Origin: Streptomyces sp. MST-110588
GTDB taxonomy: Bacteria > Actinomycetota > Actinomycetes > Streptomycetales > Streptomycetaceae
Direction: 5' to 3'
NCBI RefSeq assembly: GCF_022695595.1
Contig: NZ_CP074380.1
Coordinates: 4,376,501 to 4,440,500, forward strand
DNA length: 64,000 nt
A program made the translations under genes and the position numbers. Position 1 is the first letter of the stretch, and each line of letters begins with the position of its first letter. This document shows positions 9,830 through 18,856 of the stretch, piece after piece. The notes below the pieces were generated by a model. The model had not been told where the DNA came from. It ran no database searches and saw only the letters and a program-made list of their open reading frames with translations.

Positions 9830-11146
9830 TCAGGCGCCCGTCCGCCTGCGCCACGGCAGTTCGGCCGTCACCAGCGTCGGCCCGCCCGTGGGGGAGTCGA
9901 GCACGAAGAGCCCGTCCACCGCCCCCAGCCGCTCCGCGAGCCCGGACAGCCCGCTGCCTCCGTCCAGCCGCGCGCCGCCCCGCCCGTCGTCCCGTACCTG
10001 GATCAGCAGCCGGCCCTTGGCCCGCCACACCTCGACGGAGGCGGAACGCGCCCCGCTGTGCTTGGAGACGTTCTGAAGCAGCTCGGAGACGGTGAAGTAC
10101 GCGCTGCCCTCGATGGCCGCCGCCGGCCGTTCGGCCAGGTCGACCGAGACCTCGACCGGTACGGTGCAGCGGCCGGCCAGCGAGGTCAGCGCGGGCCCCA
10201 GGCCCCGGTCTGTCAGGATGGCCGGGTGGATGCCGCGGGCGAGGTCCCGCAGCTCCTGAAGGGCGAGCTTGACCTCGCCGTGCGCCTCGTCGACCATCTT
10301 CGCCGCCGCGTCCGGGTCTTCGAGGAGCTTCTCCTTCGCCAGGCCGAGTCCCATCGCGAGCGCCACGAGCCGGGCCTGCGCTCCGTCGTGCAGGTCGCGC
10401 TCGATGCGCCGCAGGTCGGCGGCGGCGGTGTCCACGACGACCCCGCGGTCCGACTCTAGCTCGGCGATCCGCCGCTCCAACTCGTCCGAGGGCGACAGAA
10501 GGCCGCGCACCATCGCCCGGTCCACGTTCGCCATCCCCCGTGCCAGCCACGGCAATACCGGCCACAGCAGGAGGAGTGAGACGAGCGTGACGACGAAGGT
10601 GAAAATGGCCCAAGGGAGACGGATCATTGCGTACAGGGCGTGCCGCCAGCCGACCGGGTCCTTCAGGCCCGCCCACAACCAGGGGAAGAAGCCGGGCTCC
10701 CGGGCCCGCAGCTTGCTGGGCTCCTCCACCCGTACCCGCAGCAGCGTCCGCGCCCGGGCCCGCTCCAGCTTCCCGTACTGCCGGCACGCCATCAGCCCCG
10801 TCGCCAGCAACGGCAGACCGACGACGGTGACGGAGAGCCCCAGCCCGGCGACGAGCCAGACCACGACCACGACGAACCCGGGGATGTTCACCAAGAAGTT
10901 CAGCAGCAGGTGGCTGATCTCGCGCCAGGTCCCACCGGTGAGCGCGAGCCGCGGCGGCGGCAGGACACCGTCGTCGTCGGCACCGGTTTCGGTACCGGCT
11001 TCGGCGGTGGCGTCGGAAGCGGCGTCGCGAATGCCGTCGGGCTTCGCGCTCTCGGCGTTCTTCATGGAGCCGTCCGGGACGTACGGTGCCGCGCCCGCGT
11101 CCTCGTACGGGGTGGCGGTCGCGGCGGGGTCGGGACGTACGGTCAT
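9830..11146 (-). CDS. membrane sensor histidine kinase, HisKA_3 type (copy 2)
   Basis: 438 residues, paralogous to the kinase at 8200-9516. It has a longer acidic, disordered N terminus (about 70 residues), then hydrophobic sensor helices, the phosphoacceptor segment RIERDLHDGAQARL with His252, and an HATPase_c domain (SELLQNVSKHSG, DDGRGG, GSGLSGLAERL). The strongest identity between copies is from the phosphoacceptor region onward, while the membrane halves differ. This suggests different inputs to one output. The start is ATG 11146 with GAGG upstream. A terminator follows, so it is probably transcribed separately from copy 1. Confidence 0.9.
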   Translation of the reverse strand: MTVRPDPAATATPYEDAGAAPYVPDGSMKNAESAKPDGIRDAASDATAEAGTETGADDDGVLPPPRLALTGGTWREISHLLLNFLVNIPGFVVVVVWLVAGLGLSVTVVGLPLLATGLMACRQYGKLERARARTLLRVRVEEPSKLRAREPGFFPWLWAGLKDPVGWRHALYAMIRLPWAIFTFVVTLVSLLLLWPVLPWLARGMANVDRAMVRGLLSPSDELERRIAELESDRGVVVDTAAADLRRIERDLHDGAQARLVALAMGLGLAKEKLLEDPDAAAKMVDEAHGEVKLALQELRDLARGIHPAILTDRGLGPALTSLAGRCTVPVEVSVDLAERPAAAIEGSAYFTVSELLQNVSKHSGARSASVEVWRAKGRLLIQVRDDGRGGARLDGGSGLSGLAERLGAVDGLFVLDSPTGGPTLVTAELPWRRRTGA

Positions 11147-11202
11147 GTGCCTCAGCTTGCCGGGCGCTGACCGCCGTGACCATGGGGCACGTAGGTGCGC
11201 GG

Positions 11203-11221
11203 GGGTGGGGTTTCCCCTACC
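11203..11221. promoter_or_regulatory. G/C palindrome upstream of kinase copy 2 (candidate operator)
   Basis: GGGTGGGGTTTCCCCTACC, a near copy of the palindrome at 9627-9646. It lies about 57-75 bp before the kinase start at 11146 and also within the divergent gap before the eccD-like gene. The gap 11147-11471 otherwise shows no gene. Confidence 0.5.
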
Positions 11222-11471
11222 TTCTCAGAACGCTTCGCGGCCGGGACAGTGCCCCCGTGTGCGGGAGCACGGTAGCGCGTGGAGCGGGAGGGTGCGGAGC
11301 GTCCGCGGGAGTGGACAGGCCGCGTGCCGGGAGCCGTAGGGTGATGCGGCGCAGGGTACGGGGAGAGTGAGGGACGATGGCTCGGAGGTGCGGCGGCCGG
11401 TTTCCGCAGTCGGACGACGGCCGGTTCGCGCGATCGGTTCCGGTGCGGTTCCGGTGGCGGGACGCGTCGGC

Positions 11472-13018
11472 ATGGTGAGTACGGACGTGGACACGGGCAC
11501 GGGCACGGGAATGGGCGCGGACGCGGACATGGGTACGGACATGGGCGCGGGCACGGGTACGGACCGGCGGGCCGCGCTGAGCCGGGTGGTCCTGGTCGGG
11601 GAACGGCGGCGGACCGACCTCGTACTGCCCGCCCATGAGCCCCTCGGCGTGCTGCTGCCCGACCTCCTGCGGCTGCTCGGCGCCCCGGCGGACAGCGGCT
11701 CGCTGCCGTGGCAGTTGGTCTCCTCGGACGGCGCGGTGCTGGCGCGGGACGACTCGCTCGCGTCCGCGAAGGTGCCCGACGGGACCGAACTGCGGCTCGT
11801 CAGGGGAGTGCAGCCGCTCGTACCCCCCGCGTCCGCCGAGCCCGCCATGTCGCTCGATGACGCCGCGTCGCCCGAGCCCGCCTCAGCGGCCCCGCACGCC
11901 GGCCGGTGGTGGGGCGAGCGCAGCCGGGCGTGGACGGCGGTTATGGCGAGCGTGCTGCTCTCCCTGTACGCCGGGGTGCTCGCGGGCGAGTGGTTCGGGC
12001 CCGGGCGGACCGCCCTGTGGTTCGGCGTCGCCGCGGTGCTCGCCGCGGTTGCTGCCCTGGTCGCGGGCATGGCCAGGAGAACGGCAGCCGGGACCGTGGG
12101 GACAGCCGGGACCGTGGGGACAGCCGGGACCGCGGGGACAGCCGGGACCGCGGGGGCGCGCCGACAGACCCGGTGGCGGGCGGCGCGTCGGACACCGGCG
12201 CATCGCCGCGTACGGCCCTGTTGCTGCTGGCCGGCAGCTTCGGCGTCAGCGCCTCCTGGCATGCCGCTCCGGCCGGCGCCGCCCGGGTGACGGCCGTCGG
12301 ACTGACCGTCGCGGCCGTACTCGCCCTGCTCGGGCTCCGTACGGGACCGCTCCGCGGCGGCCTCGTCGGCGCCGCCGTGGTCACGCTCGGGGCGTGTGCC
12401 TGGGGGCTGGCGCTGACCCTGACCACGCCCGCTCATACGGGCGTCGCTCTCGGCCTCGTGTCCGCCCTCGTACTGGGCCGGCTGCCGCGGCTCGCCCTGA
12501 TGGCGGCCGGTCTGACCCGGCTGGACGACCGGCGTGCGGGCCGGACGCCGGCCGGCAGGCACGGGGTGGCGACCGCCCTGGGCTCGACCCACCGCATTCT
12601 GGCGCCGGCCACGGTGGCGGTGGCATTCTCGGCGGGCGCGGCGGGGATCCTCGCGGTGCGTACGCCCGACGCCTGGTCGGTGGCCGCGGCGGTGCTGCTG
12701 TGCGTGGTGCTGTTCTCGCGGGCCCGCGCGTACCCGCTGGCCGTCGAGGTGCTGGCGGTGCTGGCGGCCGGTACGGCGGTGGGCCTGCGGGTGCTGGTGC
12801 TGTGGGCGACCGACGGCGGCGGCCCGGCGGGTGCGCTGCCGGTCCTGGGCGCGCTGGCGGTGCTGCCGCTCGCGGTGCTCTTCGTACGGCCGCCGGAGCG
12901 GGTACGGGAACGCCTGCGCCGGCTGATGAACCTGGTCGAATCGGTCGGTGTGCTGGCGTTGATCCCGGTCGCCGTTGGGGCGTTCGGGTGGTACGGCCAA
13001 CTGCTGCACGCCTTCTGA
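11472..13018 (+). CDS. EccD-like type VII secretion membrane protein, frameshifted as sequenced
   Basis: The N-terminal part (frame from ATG 11472) has a low-complexity Gly/Thr start, then a YukD/ubiquitin-like domain (RVVLVGERRRTDLVLPAHEP...LPWQLVSSDGAVL), then helices. The rest of the membrane domain continues in another frame (from about 12160 to 13018), with roughly nine further helices ending in RLMNLVESVGVLALIPVAVGAFGWYG, as in EccD. EccD forms the membrane pore region of ESX/type VII systems. The two parts join if one base is missing between about 12070 and 12175, where an 18-bp repeat array ends in a run of five Gs. The uninterrupted product would be about 515 residues. As sequenced, the first frame stops at 12290. 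Confidence 0.72.
12085..12156. repeat. four 18-bp tandem repeats inside the eccD-like gene
   Basis: Units of the form CAGCCGGGACCGTGGGGA begin at 12085, 12103, 12121 and 12139, the last two with CGCGGGG. They encode a Gly/Thr-rich linker in the upstream frame. The reading-frame change lies at or next to this array. Confidence 0.85.
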
Positions 13019-13063
13019 CCGCATCCGATCACGTTCTGAAAGAGAAGGGGCAGCGTAGCGATC

Positions 13064-14359
13064 ATGTCGGCACAGGGATCAGCTTCGGCACCGATGCCGG
13101 AAGCAGCACCGGGGTCCTCACCGGAACCGGAACCGGGGCTGGCGTCGGAGTCGGCGTCGGTGCCGGCCGCCGCACCCACGCCCGCGCCCGGCCCCGCGTA
13201 CCCGCCCCGGCCTGACTACGCGCCCGCGTCGGCCCCGGCCCCCGCTCCGGCCGTCCCGTCCCCGGCCTCACCTGTAGCCCCAACCCCCGCCCCGGCGGCT
13301 GCCCCCACTGCCCCCACTGTCTCCACTGCACCCACCCCACCCGCCCCACCCGCCCCACCCGCGCGAGGCCGCTACGGCAGGCCGCGCCTGCCCGCGCGCA
13401 CCCCCGTCTCCGTACCGCTGCTGCCGCCCGAACTGACCGCCGTGCAGCCCAAGCCCCGGCACGGCGACCCCGTCGCGCGGCGCGCCGGCCGGGCGCTGCG
13501 CCGGATGTTCGCCTCGTCCGCGGCGGCCGACACGGACGCCGTGACACGGGCCGCGTACGCCATTCAGCAGCCGGTCGCCACCGGCCGGCAGATCGCCGTG
13601 TCCAGCATCCGTGGCGGCGCGGGCAAGTCCACCGTCGCCGCCCTTCTTGCCCTCACATACGCGCACTACCGCGCCGACCCCGTGCTCGCCCTGGAGGCGG
13701 ACCCGGCGCTGGGCACACTGCCGCACCGGCTCGGCGTACGGGAGGTGCGCTGGTCGAGCAGCGATCTGGCGCAGATCGTCGACCCGTCCATGCTGATCAC
13801 CGATCTGACCGGGTATCTGCTGCCCTTCGCCGGCGGCGGCTGGCTGCTGCCCGGAAGCCAGGGCGCCATCGGCACCCGGCTGGACATCGACACGTACCGC
13901 ATCGTGATGACGTCCCTGCGGCGCTACTTCGCGACCACGGTCGTGGACTGCGAGACGCTGCCCGCCGAGGTGGCACGTGCCGCGCTGGTCACCACGCAGG
14001 CCCGGGTGCTGGTCGCCCCGGCGACCGCCGAGGGCGTGGCGTCCACCCGGTCGGTGCTGGAGTGGATGGGCGGACTGCACCGGAGCATGCTGCCGACGAC
14101 GGTGGTCGTGGTCACCCAGGCGTCCCCCGACACGGCCGTCGGCATACGTGATGCCGTGGCCCATCTGGGGGTCGGCGGCGCGGCGGTGCTCTCGCTGCCG
14201 TACGACCGCCATCTGGCGGCCGGCGGCGCGATCCGTACGGAGCTGCTGGGCGAGCGGACGCTGACGGCGGCGGCGCGGATCGCGGCCGAGGTGATGGACC
14301 GGGCGGTCTCGCGTGAGCCGGGCCGGCAGCGTACGGCGGCGGGTGACGCGGGCTCATAA
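13064..14359 (+). CDS. proline/alanine-rich MinD/ParA-like ATPase (EspI-like)
   Basis: 431 residues. The first 100 are a Pro/Ala/Ser-rich disordered region. A MinD/ParA-type P-loop domain follows, with IRGGAGKST at residues 182-190; the first signature lysine of classical MinD is replaced by Arg183. Later motifs include LALEADPALGTL and VVDCETLPAE. A proline-rich start joined to a MinD-like ATPase resembles EspI proteins of mycobacterial ESX loci. It lies 45 bp after an EccD-like gene, so the two may form one transport-related unit. No ESX substrate, EccC or mycosin gene is visible nearby. The exact function is unknown. Confidence 0.75.
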   Translation: MSAQGSASAPMPEAAPGSSPEPEPGLASESASVPAAAPTPAPGPAYPPRPDYAPASAPAPAPAVPSPASPVAPTPAPAAAPTAPTVSTAPTPPAPPAPPARGRYGRPRLPARTPVSVPLLPPELTAVQPKPRHGDPVARRAGRALRRMFASSAAADTDAVTRAAYAIQQPVATGRQIAVSSIRGGAGKSTVAALLALTYAHYRADPVLALEADPALGTLPHRLGVREVRWSSSDLAQIVDPSMLITDLTGYLLPFAGGGWLLPGSQGAIGTRLDIDTYRIVMTSLRRYFATTVVDCETLPAEVARAALVTTQARVLVAPATAEGVASTRSVLEWMGGLHRSMLPTTVVVVTQASPDTAVGIRDAVAHLGVGGAAVLSLPYDRHLAAGGAIRTELLGERTLTAAARIAAEVMDRAVSREPGRQRTAAGDAGS

Positions 14360-14696
14360 GACTGCACCGCCGGCCGCACATGACCGGCCGCATAACCGAC
14401 TGCACAGCCGGCCGCATAACCGTACGAATCGCATGACCCGCCCGTCCGCCGTGTGGCGTCCGCGCCCTTCCCGTATGCCGTCCGTGCCTTCCCTGCGGGC
14501 GTACCTGCGCGCCCTCCCCACGCAAGGGGCGAAGCCGGGACATCCTTGGCCGTGGCGTGACACGACTGCTCGCTGTGGCCGGGGCAGGGCCTAGACTCCC
14601 GTGGGTACAGATCGTCGAAGTCGTTGAACCGTCGTTGAACGCGAGCAGTCAACGCGCGAGCAGTCAACGCGAACAGTCAGGGAGCGAGGGGCGGAC
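14360..14696. other. gene-free nuo leader region with short direct repeats
   Basis: No coding frame of plausible composition. Near 14370-14425 an element like CCGGCCGCATAACCG recurs. At 14620-14640 CGTCGTTGAAC is present twice, and at 14641-14680 GCGAGCAGTCAACGC is present twice with a partial third copy. A TAGACT hexamer at 14592-14597 could be a -10 box, but no good -35 partner was found. The repeats lie immediately upstream of nuoA. Confidence 0.5.
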
Positions 14697-15098
14697 GTGC
14701 CGGACGCGACCGTACGCACCATCAGCGCCGCGGACTACTTCCAGGGCTACTCGGTCGTCGGGCTCATCGCCGTGATCGGTGTGCTCTTCGTCGCCGTGGC
14801 CTTCGGTGCCGGGCGACTGCTGCGGCCCGTGGTGCCCACGCCCGAGAAGCTGCTCACCTATGAGTGCGGAGTGGACCCGGTCGGCGAGGGCTGGGCGCAC
14901 ACCCAGGTCCGCTACTACGTCTACGCCTTCTTGTACGTCGTCTTCGCCGTCGACTCGATCTTCCTGTTCCCCTGGGCCACGATCTTCGCCGCCCCCGGCT
15001 TCGGCGGTGTCACGCTGGTGGAGATGTTCGTCTTCCTCGGCTTCCTCGCCATCGGCCTGCTCTACGCATGGAAGAAGGGCGTCCTGGAATGGACGTGA
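14697..15098 (+). CDS. nuoA: NADH-quinone oxidoreductase subunit A (second nuo cluster)
   Basis: 133 residues with three membrane helices. The conserved loop [22 protein letters not shown] contains the glutamate and cysteine typical of NuoA/ND3, the loop that moves near the quinone site of complex I. The start is GTG 14697 with GGGAGCGAGGGG just upstream; no other start fits the family N terminus. It is the first gene of a ten-gene operon, and its stop overlaps the nuoB start by 10 bases. Confidence 0.93.
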   Translation: MPDATVRTISAADYFQGYSVVGLIAVIGVLFVAVAFGAGRLLRPVVPTPEKLLTYECGVDPVGEGWAHTQVRYYVYAFLYVVFAVDSIFLFPWATIFAAPGFGGVTLVEMFVFLGFLAIGLLYAWKKGVLEWT

Positions 15099-15937
15099 CG
15101 CGCACCGCCTCGAACGCGGCACAGCCGACGAACGCGACGCAAAGGACGAACGCGACCAGCGGAACGCAGATGAACGCAACGGACGCGAGTACGAGGACGG
15201 ACCTTCCCGAGCCCCGGCGCCTGGGCACGCTCGCCCGGCTGGCGCCCGAGCCGATGAAGGTGGTCCTGAACTGGGGCCGCCGCTACAGCCTGTGGGTCTT
15301 CAACTTCGGGCTGGCCTGCTGCGCCATCGAATTCATCGCCGCCTCCATGGCGCGCCACGACTTCATCCGGCTCGGCGTCATCCCCTTCGCGCCCGGCCCG
15401 CGCCAGGCCGACCTGATGATCGTCTCCGGCACGGTCACGGACAAGATGGCCCCTGCCGTCAAGCGCCTGTACGAGCAGATGCCCGAGCCGAAGTACGTGA
15501 TCTCCTTCGGCGCCTGCTCCAACTGCGGCGGCCCGTACTGGGACTCGTACGCGGTCACCAAGGGCGTCGACCAGATCATTCCGGTCGATGTCTACGTACC
15601 GGGCTGTCCGCCCCGGCCCGAAGCCCTCCTCCAGGGCATCCTCAAGCTCCAGGAGAAGATCGCCCGGGAGTCGCTGGGGGAGCGCTACGGCAACAACACC
15701 AACACCAACACCAGCACCAGCAACGGCGCCGGTAACAGTGACAACGGTGACAACAGCGGCAACGGCCGCGGCAGCAGTGGCAGAAGCAGTGTCGGGGCGC
15801 TGCGCAGCGGGCTGGTGACGCCCCCTCCGCCGCCCTCGCCCGCCAACGGGCGGCCGGAATCCACGGGACAGCCGGAGTCCACCGGGCAGCCGGAGCCCGC
15901 CGGCCTCACGGATCCGAAGGGAGCGCCCGACCAGTGA
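15089..15937 (+). CDS. nuoB: NADH-quinone oxidoreductase subunit B with low-complexity tail
   Basis: NuoB binds iron-sulfur cluster N2, the last electron carrier before quinone. Its ligand cysteines are present: the adjacent pair in LACCAIEF, one in [10 protein letters not shown] and one in VPGCPPRPE. The ATG at 15089 overlaps the nuoA stop; a GTG a few bases later is possible. The conserved domain ends near residue 200. A tail of about 80 residues rich in Asn, Thr, Ser, Gly and then Pro follows, unlike ordinary NuoB (about 160-190 residues). The tail is encoded by simple AAC/ACC/AGC repeats. Confidence 0.92.
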   Translation: MDVTRTASNAAQPTNATQRTNATSGTQMNATDASTRTDLPEPRRLGTLARLAPEPMKVVLNWGRRYSLWVFNFGLACCAIEFIAASMARHDFIRLGVIPFAPGPRQADLMIVSGTVTDKMAPAVKRLYEQMPEPKYVISFGACSNCGGPYWDSYAVTKGVDQIIPVDVYVPGCPPRPEALLQGILKLQEKIARESLGERYGNNTNTNTSTSNGAGNSDNGDNSGNGRGSSGRSSVGALRSGLVTPPPPPSPANGRPESTGQPESTGQPEPAGLTDPKGAPDQ

Positions 15938-17202
15938 CCGAACAGCCCCAGGACGCGGCCACCCCGGACGAACCGCCGCAGGCACCGCCCGTCGGCTGGC
16001 TGCCACGCGCCGCCTCCGAGCTCTTCGGCACCGGTGCGACCGCCGAGGACGCGTACGGCCTGCTCACCGTCGACGTCCCGGCCGACGCCTGGATCGAGGC
16101 CCTGACCGTGGCCCGGGACGAACTCGGCTGCACCTACTTCGACTGGCTCAGCGCGGTCGACGAGCCCGGCACCGGCTTCCGGGTCTGCGCGCACGTCGCC
16201 GCCCTCTCGCGGCCGGGCGCGGACTCCGGCACGGAGGCCGGCGTCGGTACGGGTTCCGGCCCGGCGGCGGCCGGGGCGTCGGTGCGGCGTCTCCTCGTCC
16301 GTACGACCGTTCCGTACGAGGCTGCCGCACTGCCCACCGCCGTCGGGGTCTACGCGGGCGCGGCCTGGCACGAGCGCGAGACGCACGAGATGTTCGGCGT
16401 GGACTTCACCGGCCACCCCCACCTCGTACCGCTGCTGCTTCCCGAGAACTTCGAGGGCCACCCGCTGCGCAAGGACTTCGTACTGGCGGCGCGGGTCGCC
16501 AAGGCGTGGCCGGGGGCGAAGGAGCCCGGTGAATCCGAGCACGGTGGGCCGAAGCGCCGTCAGATGCTGCCGCCGGGCGTTCCGGACCCGAACGACTGGG
16601 GTCCGATGAAGGGACAGCTTCCGCCGGCACCGGCCCGTCCGGCCCGTGGAGCGCGTGCGGCGGGTGCGGGTGCGGGTGCCGGTGCCGGTGCCGCGGGGGC
16701 GGGCGACCGGCCCGTACGGCGTACGCGTACGGCGGGTGCGGGATCCGCGAGCCAGCGGGCCACGACCGGAGCCGAAGCCGGGGGCGGGACCGGAACCGGA
16801 GCTGGAACTGGAACAGGAACGGGAGCCGAAGCGTCGGAGCGTCCGGTACGTCCCGCGCGCCGGACCCGCAGTGTGAGTCAGGGCTCTGCCAGCCAGCGCG
16901 CCGCGGCTGCGGCCGAGGCCGAGCAGTCGCCTTCGGCTCCTGACGCGCCCAGCCGGCGCGCTTCGGACGCTCCTTGGCACCACGCCCGGCCGGCCTTCGA
17001 GGACTCCACGGAGAGCCCGGAGAGCCCGAAGACCACGGAGACCACGGAAAAGACGACCGACCGGGCCACCGAACCCGACGCCCCGAAGTCGGCCGCCGCC
17101 CCGAAGCCGGAAGCCACCAAAGCCACCGAAGACGCCCAAGCCACCAAAGACGCCCCGCAGCCCCCCGACGCCCCGAAGACAGGAGGCGAGAAGACCTCAT
17201 GA
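15934..17202 (+). CDS. nuoC: NADH-quinone oxidoreductase subunit C with long disordered tail
   Basis: The 30-kDa subunit domain occupies about residues 20-200, with the family signature [20 protein letters not shown] followed by [16 protein letters not shown]. It normally forms part of the peripheral arm next to NuoD. Here residues from about 230 to 422 are low-complexity Ala/Gly/Arg/Thr-rich sequence with acidic and Lys/Pro-rich blocks and no domain. The start GTG 15934 overlaps the nuoB stop (GTGA). NuoD does not follow and is not fused to this protein. Confidence 0.88.
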   Translation: MTEQPQDAATPDEPPQAPPVGWLPRAASELFGTGATAEDAYGLLTVDVPADAWIEALTVARDELGCTYFDWLSAVDEPGTGFRVCAHVAALSRPGADSGTEAGVGTGSGPAAAGASVRRLLVRTTVPYEAAALPTAVGVYAGAAWHERETHEMFGVDFTGHPHLVPLLLPENFEGHPLRKDFVLAARVAKAWPGAKEPGESEHGGPKRRQMLPPGVPDPNDWGPMKGQLPPAPARPARGARAAGAGAGAGAGAAGAGDRPVRRTRTAGAGSASQRATTGAEAGGGTGTGAGTGTGTGAEASERPVRPARRTRSVSQGSASQRAAAAAEAEQSPSAPDAPSRRASDAPWHHARPAFEDSTESPESPKTTETTEKTTDRATEPDAPKSAAAPKPEATKATEDAQATKDAPQPPDAPKTGGEKTS

Positions 17203-18164
17203 GCGACGCACTGGACATCGCCCTGCGCCTGATCGCCGTCTTCGTCGTCTTCCTGGTCTTCCCGCTGGTCATCGGCCAGACCGAGCACAAGGTCATGGCC
17301 CATATGCAGGGCCGTCTCGGCCCCATGTACGCCGGTGGCTTCCACGGCTGGGCCCAGCTCGTCGCCGACGGTGTGAAGTTCGCGCAGAAGGAAGACATCG
17401 TTCCGGCCGGTGCCGACCGCCGGATCTTCCAGCTCGCCCCGGCCGTGGCGCTGCTCCCGTACCTGCTGGTCCTGGTCGCCATCCCGATCGGCCCGCACAA
17501 CGCCGTGGGCCAGGCCCTGGACGCGGGCATCTTCTTCGTGCTCGCCGTGATGGGCGTCGGTGTCCTCGGCTCCCTCATGGCGGGCTGGGCCTCGGCCAAC
17601 AAGTTCTCGCTGCTGGGCGGTCTGCGTACGGCCGCGCAGCTCATGGCGTACGAGCTGCCGATGCTGCTCACCGCGGCCTCCGTCGCGATGGCCGCCGGCA
17701 CCCTCTCCCTGCCCGGCATCCTGGACGCCTTCCACTGGTGGTGGGTGCCGTGGCAGATCGTCGGCGGGCTGGTCTTCTTCACGGCCGGGCTCGCCGAACT
17801 CCAGCGACCGCCGTTCGACATGCCGGTCGCCGACTCCGAGATCATCTTCGGTGCGTACACCGAGTACACCGGCCTGCGCTTCGCGCTCTTCCTGCTCGCC
17901 GAGTACGCCGGAATCGTCGTCCTGTGCGCCCTGACCTCGGTCCTCTTCCTGGGCGGCTGGCACGGTCCCTTCGGCGCCGACGGCCTCGGCTGGCTGTGGA
18001 TGCTCCTGAAGACGGCCGTCCTCGCCTTCGGCGTCATCTGGCTGCGGGTCAGCTACCCGCGGCTGCGTGAGGACCAGCTCCAGAAGCTGGCCTGGACGGT
18101 TCTGATCCCGCTCGCTCTCGCCCAGATCGCCCTCACCGGCGTCGTCAAGGTGGTGATCTCGTAA
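17199..18164 (+). CDS. nuoH: NADH-quinone oxidoreductase subunit H
   Basis: 321 residues with about eight helices. The NuoH family regions are visible: [27 protein letters not shown], and the acidic loop [27 protein letters not shown] that lines the quinone channel. NuoH links the peripheral arm to the proton-pumping arm. The start ATG 17199 overlaps the nuoC stop (ATGA) and has AGGAGG upstream; a longer frame upstream is nuoC shadow. The stop overlaps the nuoI start (TAATG). Confidence 0.95.
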   Translation: MSDALDIALRLIAVFVVFLVFPLVIGQTEHKVMAHMQGRLGPMYAGGFHGWAQLVADGVKFAQKEDIVPAGADRRIFQLAPAVALLPYLLVLVAIPIGPHNAVGQALDAGIFFVLAVMGVGVLGSLMAGWASANKFSLLGGLRTAAQLMAYELPMLLTAASVAMAAGTLSLPGILDAFHWWWVPWQIVGGLVFFTAGLAELQRPPFDMPVADSEIIFGAYTEYTGLRFALFLLAEYAGIVVLCALTSVLFLGGWHGPFGADGLGWLWMLLKTAVLAFGVIWLRVSYPRLREDQLQKLAWTVLIPLALAQIALTGVVKVVIS

Positions 18165-18856
18165 TGGGCATCCCCGGAAGCGGACTCGCCAAGGGCCTGG
18201 CCGTCACCCTTCGTACGATGACGAAGCGCTCGGTCACCGAGCAGTACCCGGACGTCCAGCCCGACCTGGCGCCACGCACCCGTGGCGTCATCGGGCTGTT
18301 CGAGGAGAACTGCACGGTCTGCATGCTGTGCGCGCGCGAGTGCCCGGACTGGTGCATCTACATCGACTCCCACAAGGAGACGGTGCCGCCCGCCGCCCCC
18401 GGGGGCCGCGAGCGCAGCCGTAACGTCCTGGACCGTTTCGCCATCGATTTCGCGCTGTGCATGTACTGCGGGATCTGCATCGAGGTGTGTCCTTTCGACG
18501 CGCTCTTCTGGTCCCCGGAGTTCGAGTACGCGGAGACCGACATCCACGATCTGACCCACGAGCGCGACAAGCTGCGCGAGTGGATGTGGACGGTGCCCGA
18601 GCCGCCCGCCCTGGACCCGTCGGCCGAGGAGCCCAAGGAGATCGCCGCCGCCCGCAAGGCCGCGGACAAACTCGCCGCCCAGGAAGCAGCCGAACTGGCG
18701 GCCGGACAGGCCGCCGAGCTGCCCGCCGGACAAGCCACCGGACAAGCCACCGGGCAAACACCCGGACAGGCAGCCAGCGGGCAACCCGAAGCCCAGCCCA
18801 CACCACCATCCTCACCGCAGCAGACCGCACCCCAGCCCCCCGAGGAGGAAGCGTGA
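18164..18856 (+). CDS. nuoI: NADH-quinone oxidoreductase subunit I (two 4Fe-4S ferredoxin)
   Basis: 230 residues. Two complete ferredoxin motifs are present, [12 protein letters not shown] and [12 protein letters not shown], which bind clusters N6a and N6b. The conserved domain ends near residue 165; the remainder is an Ala/Gln/Pro-rich tail with [14 protein letters not shown] repeats. The start overlaps the nuoH stop. In a complex without NuoEFG this subunit, with its two clusters, is the most likely entry point for electrons from ferredoxin; that is inference. Confidence 0.94.
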   Translation: MGIPGSGLAKGLAVTLRTMTKRSVTEQYPDVQPDLAPRTRGVIGLFEENCTVCMLCARECPDWCIYIDSHKETVPPAAPGGRERSRNVLDRFAIDFALCMYCGICIEVCPFDALFWSPEFEYAETDIHDLTHERDKLREWMWTVPEPPALDPSAEEPKEIAAARKAADKLAAQEAAELAAGQAAELPAGQATGQATGQTPGQAASGQPEAQPTPPSSPQQTAPQPPEEEA

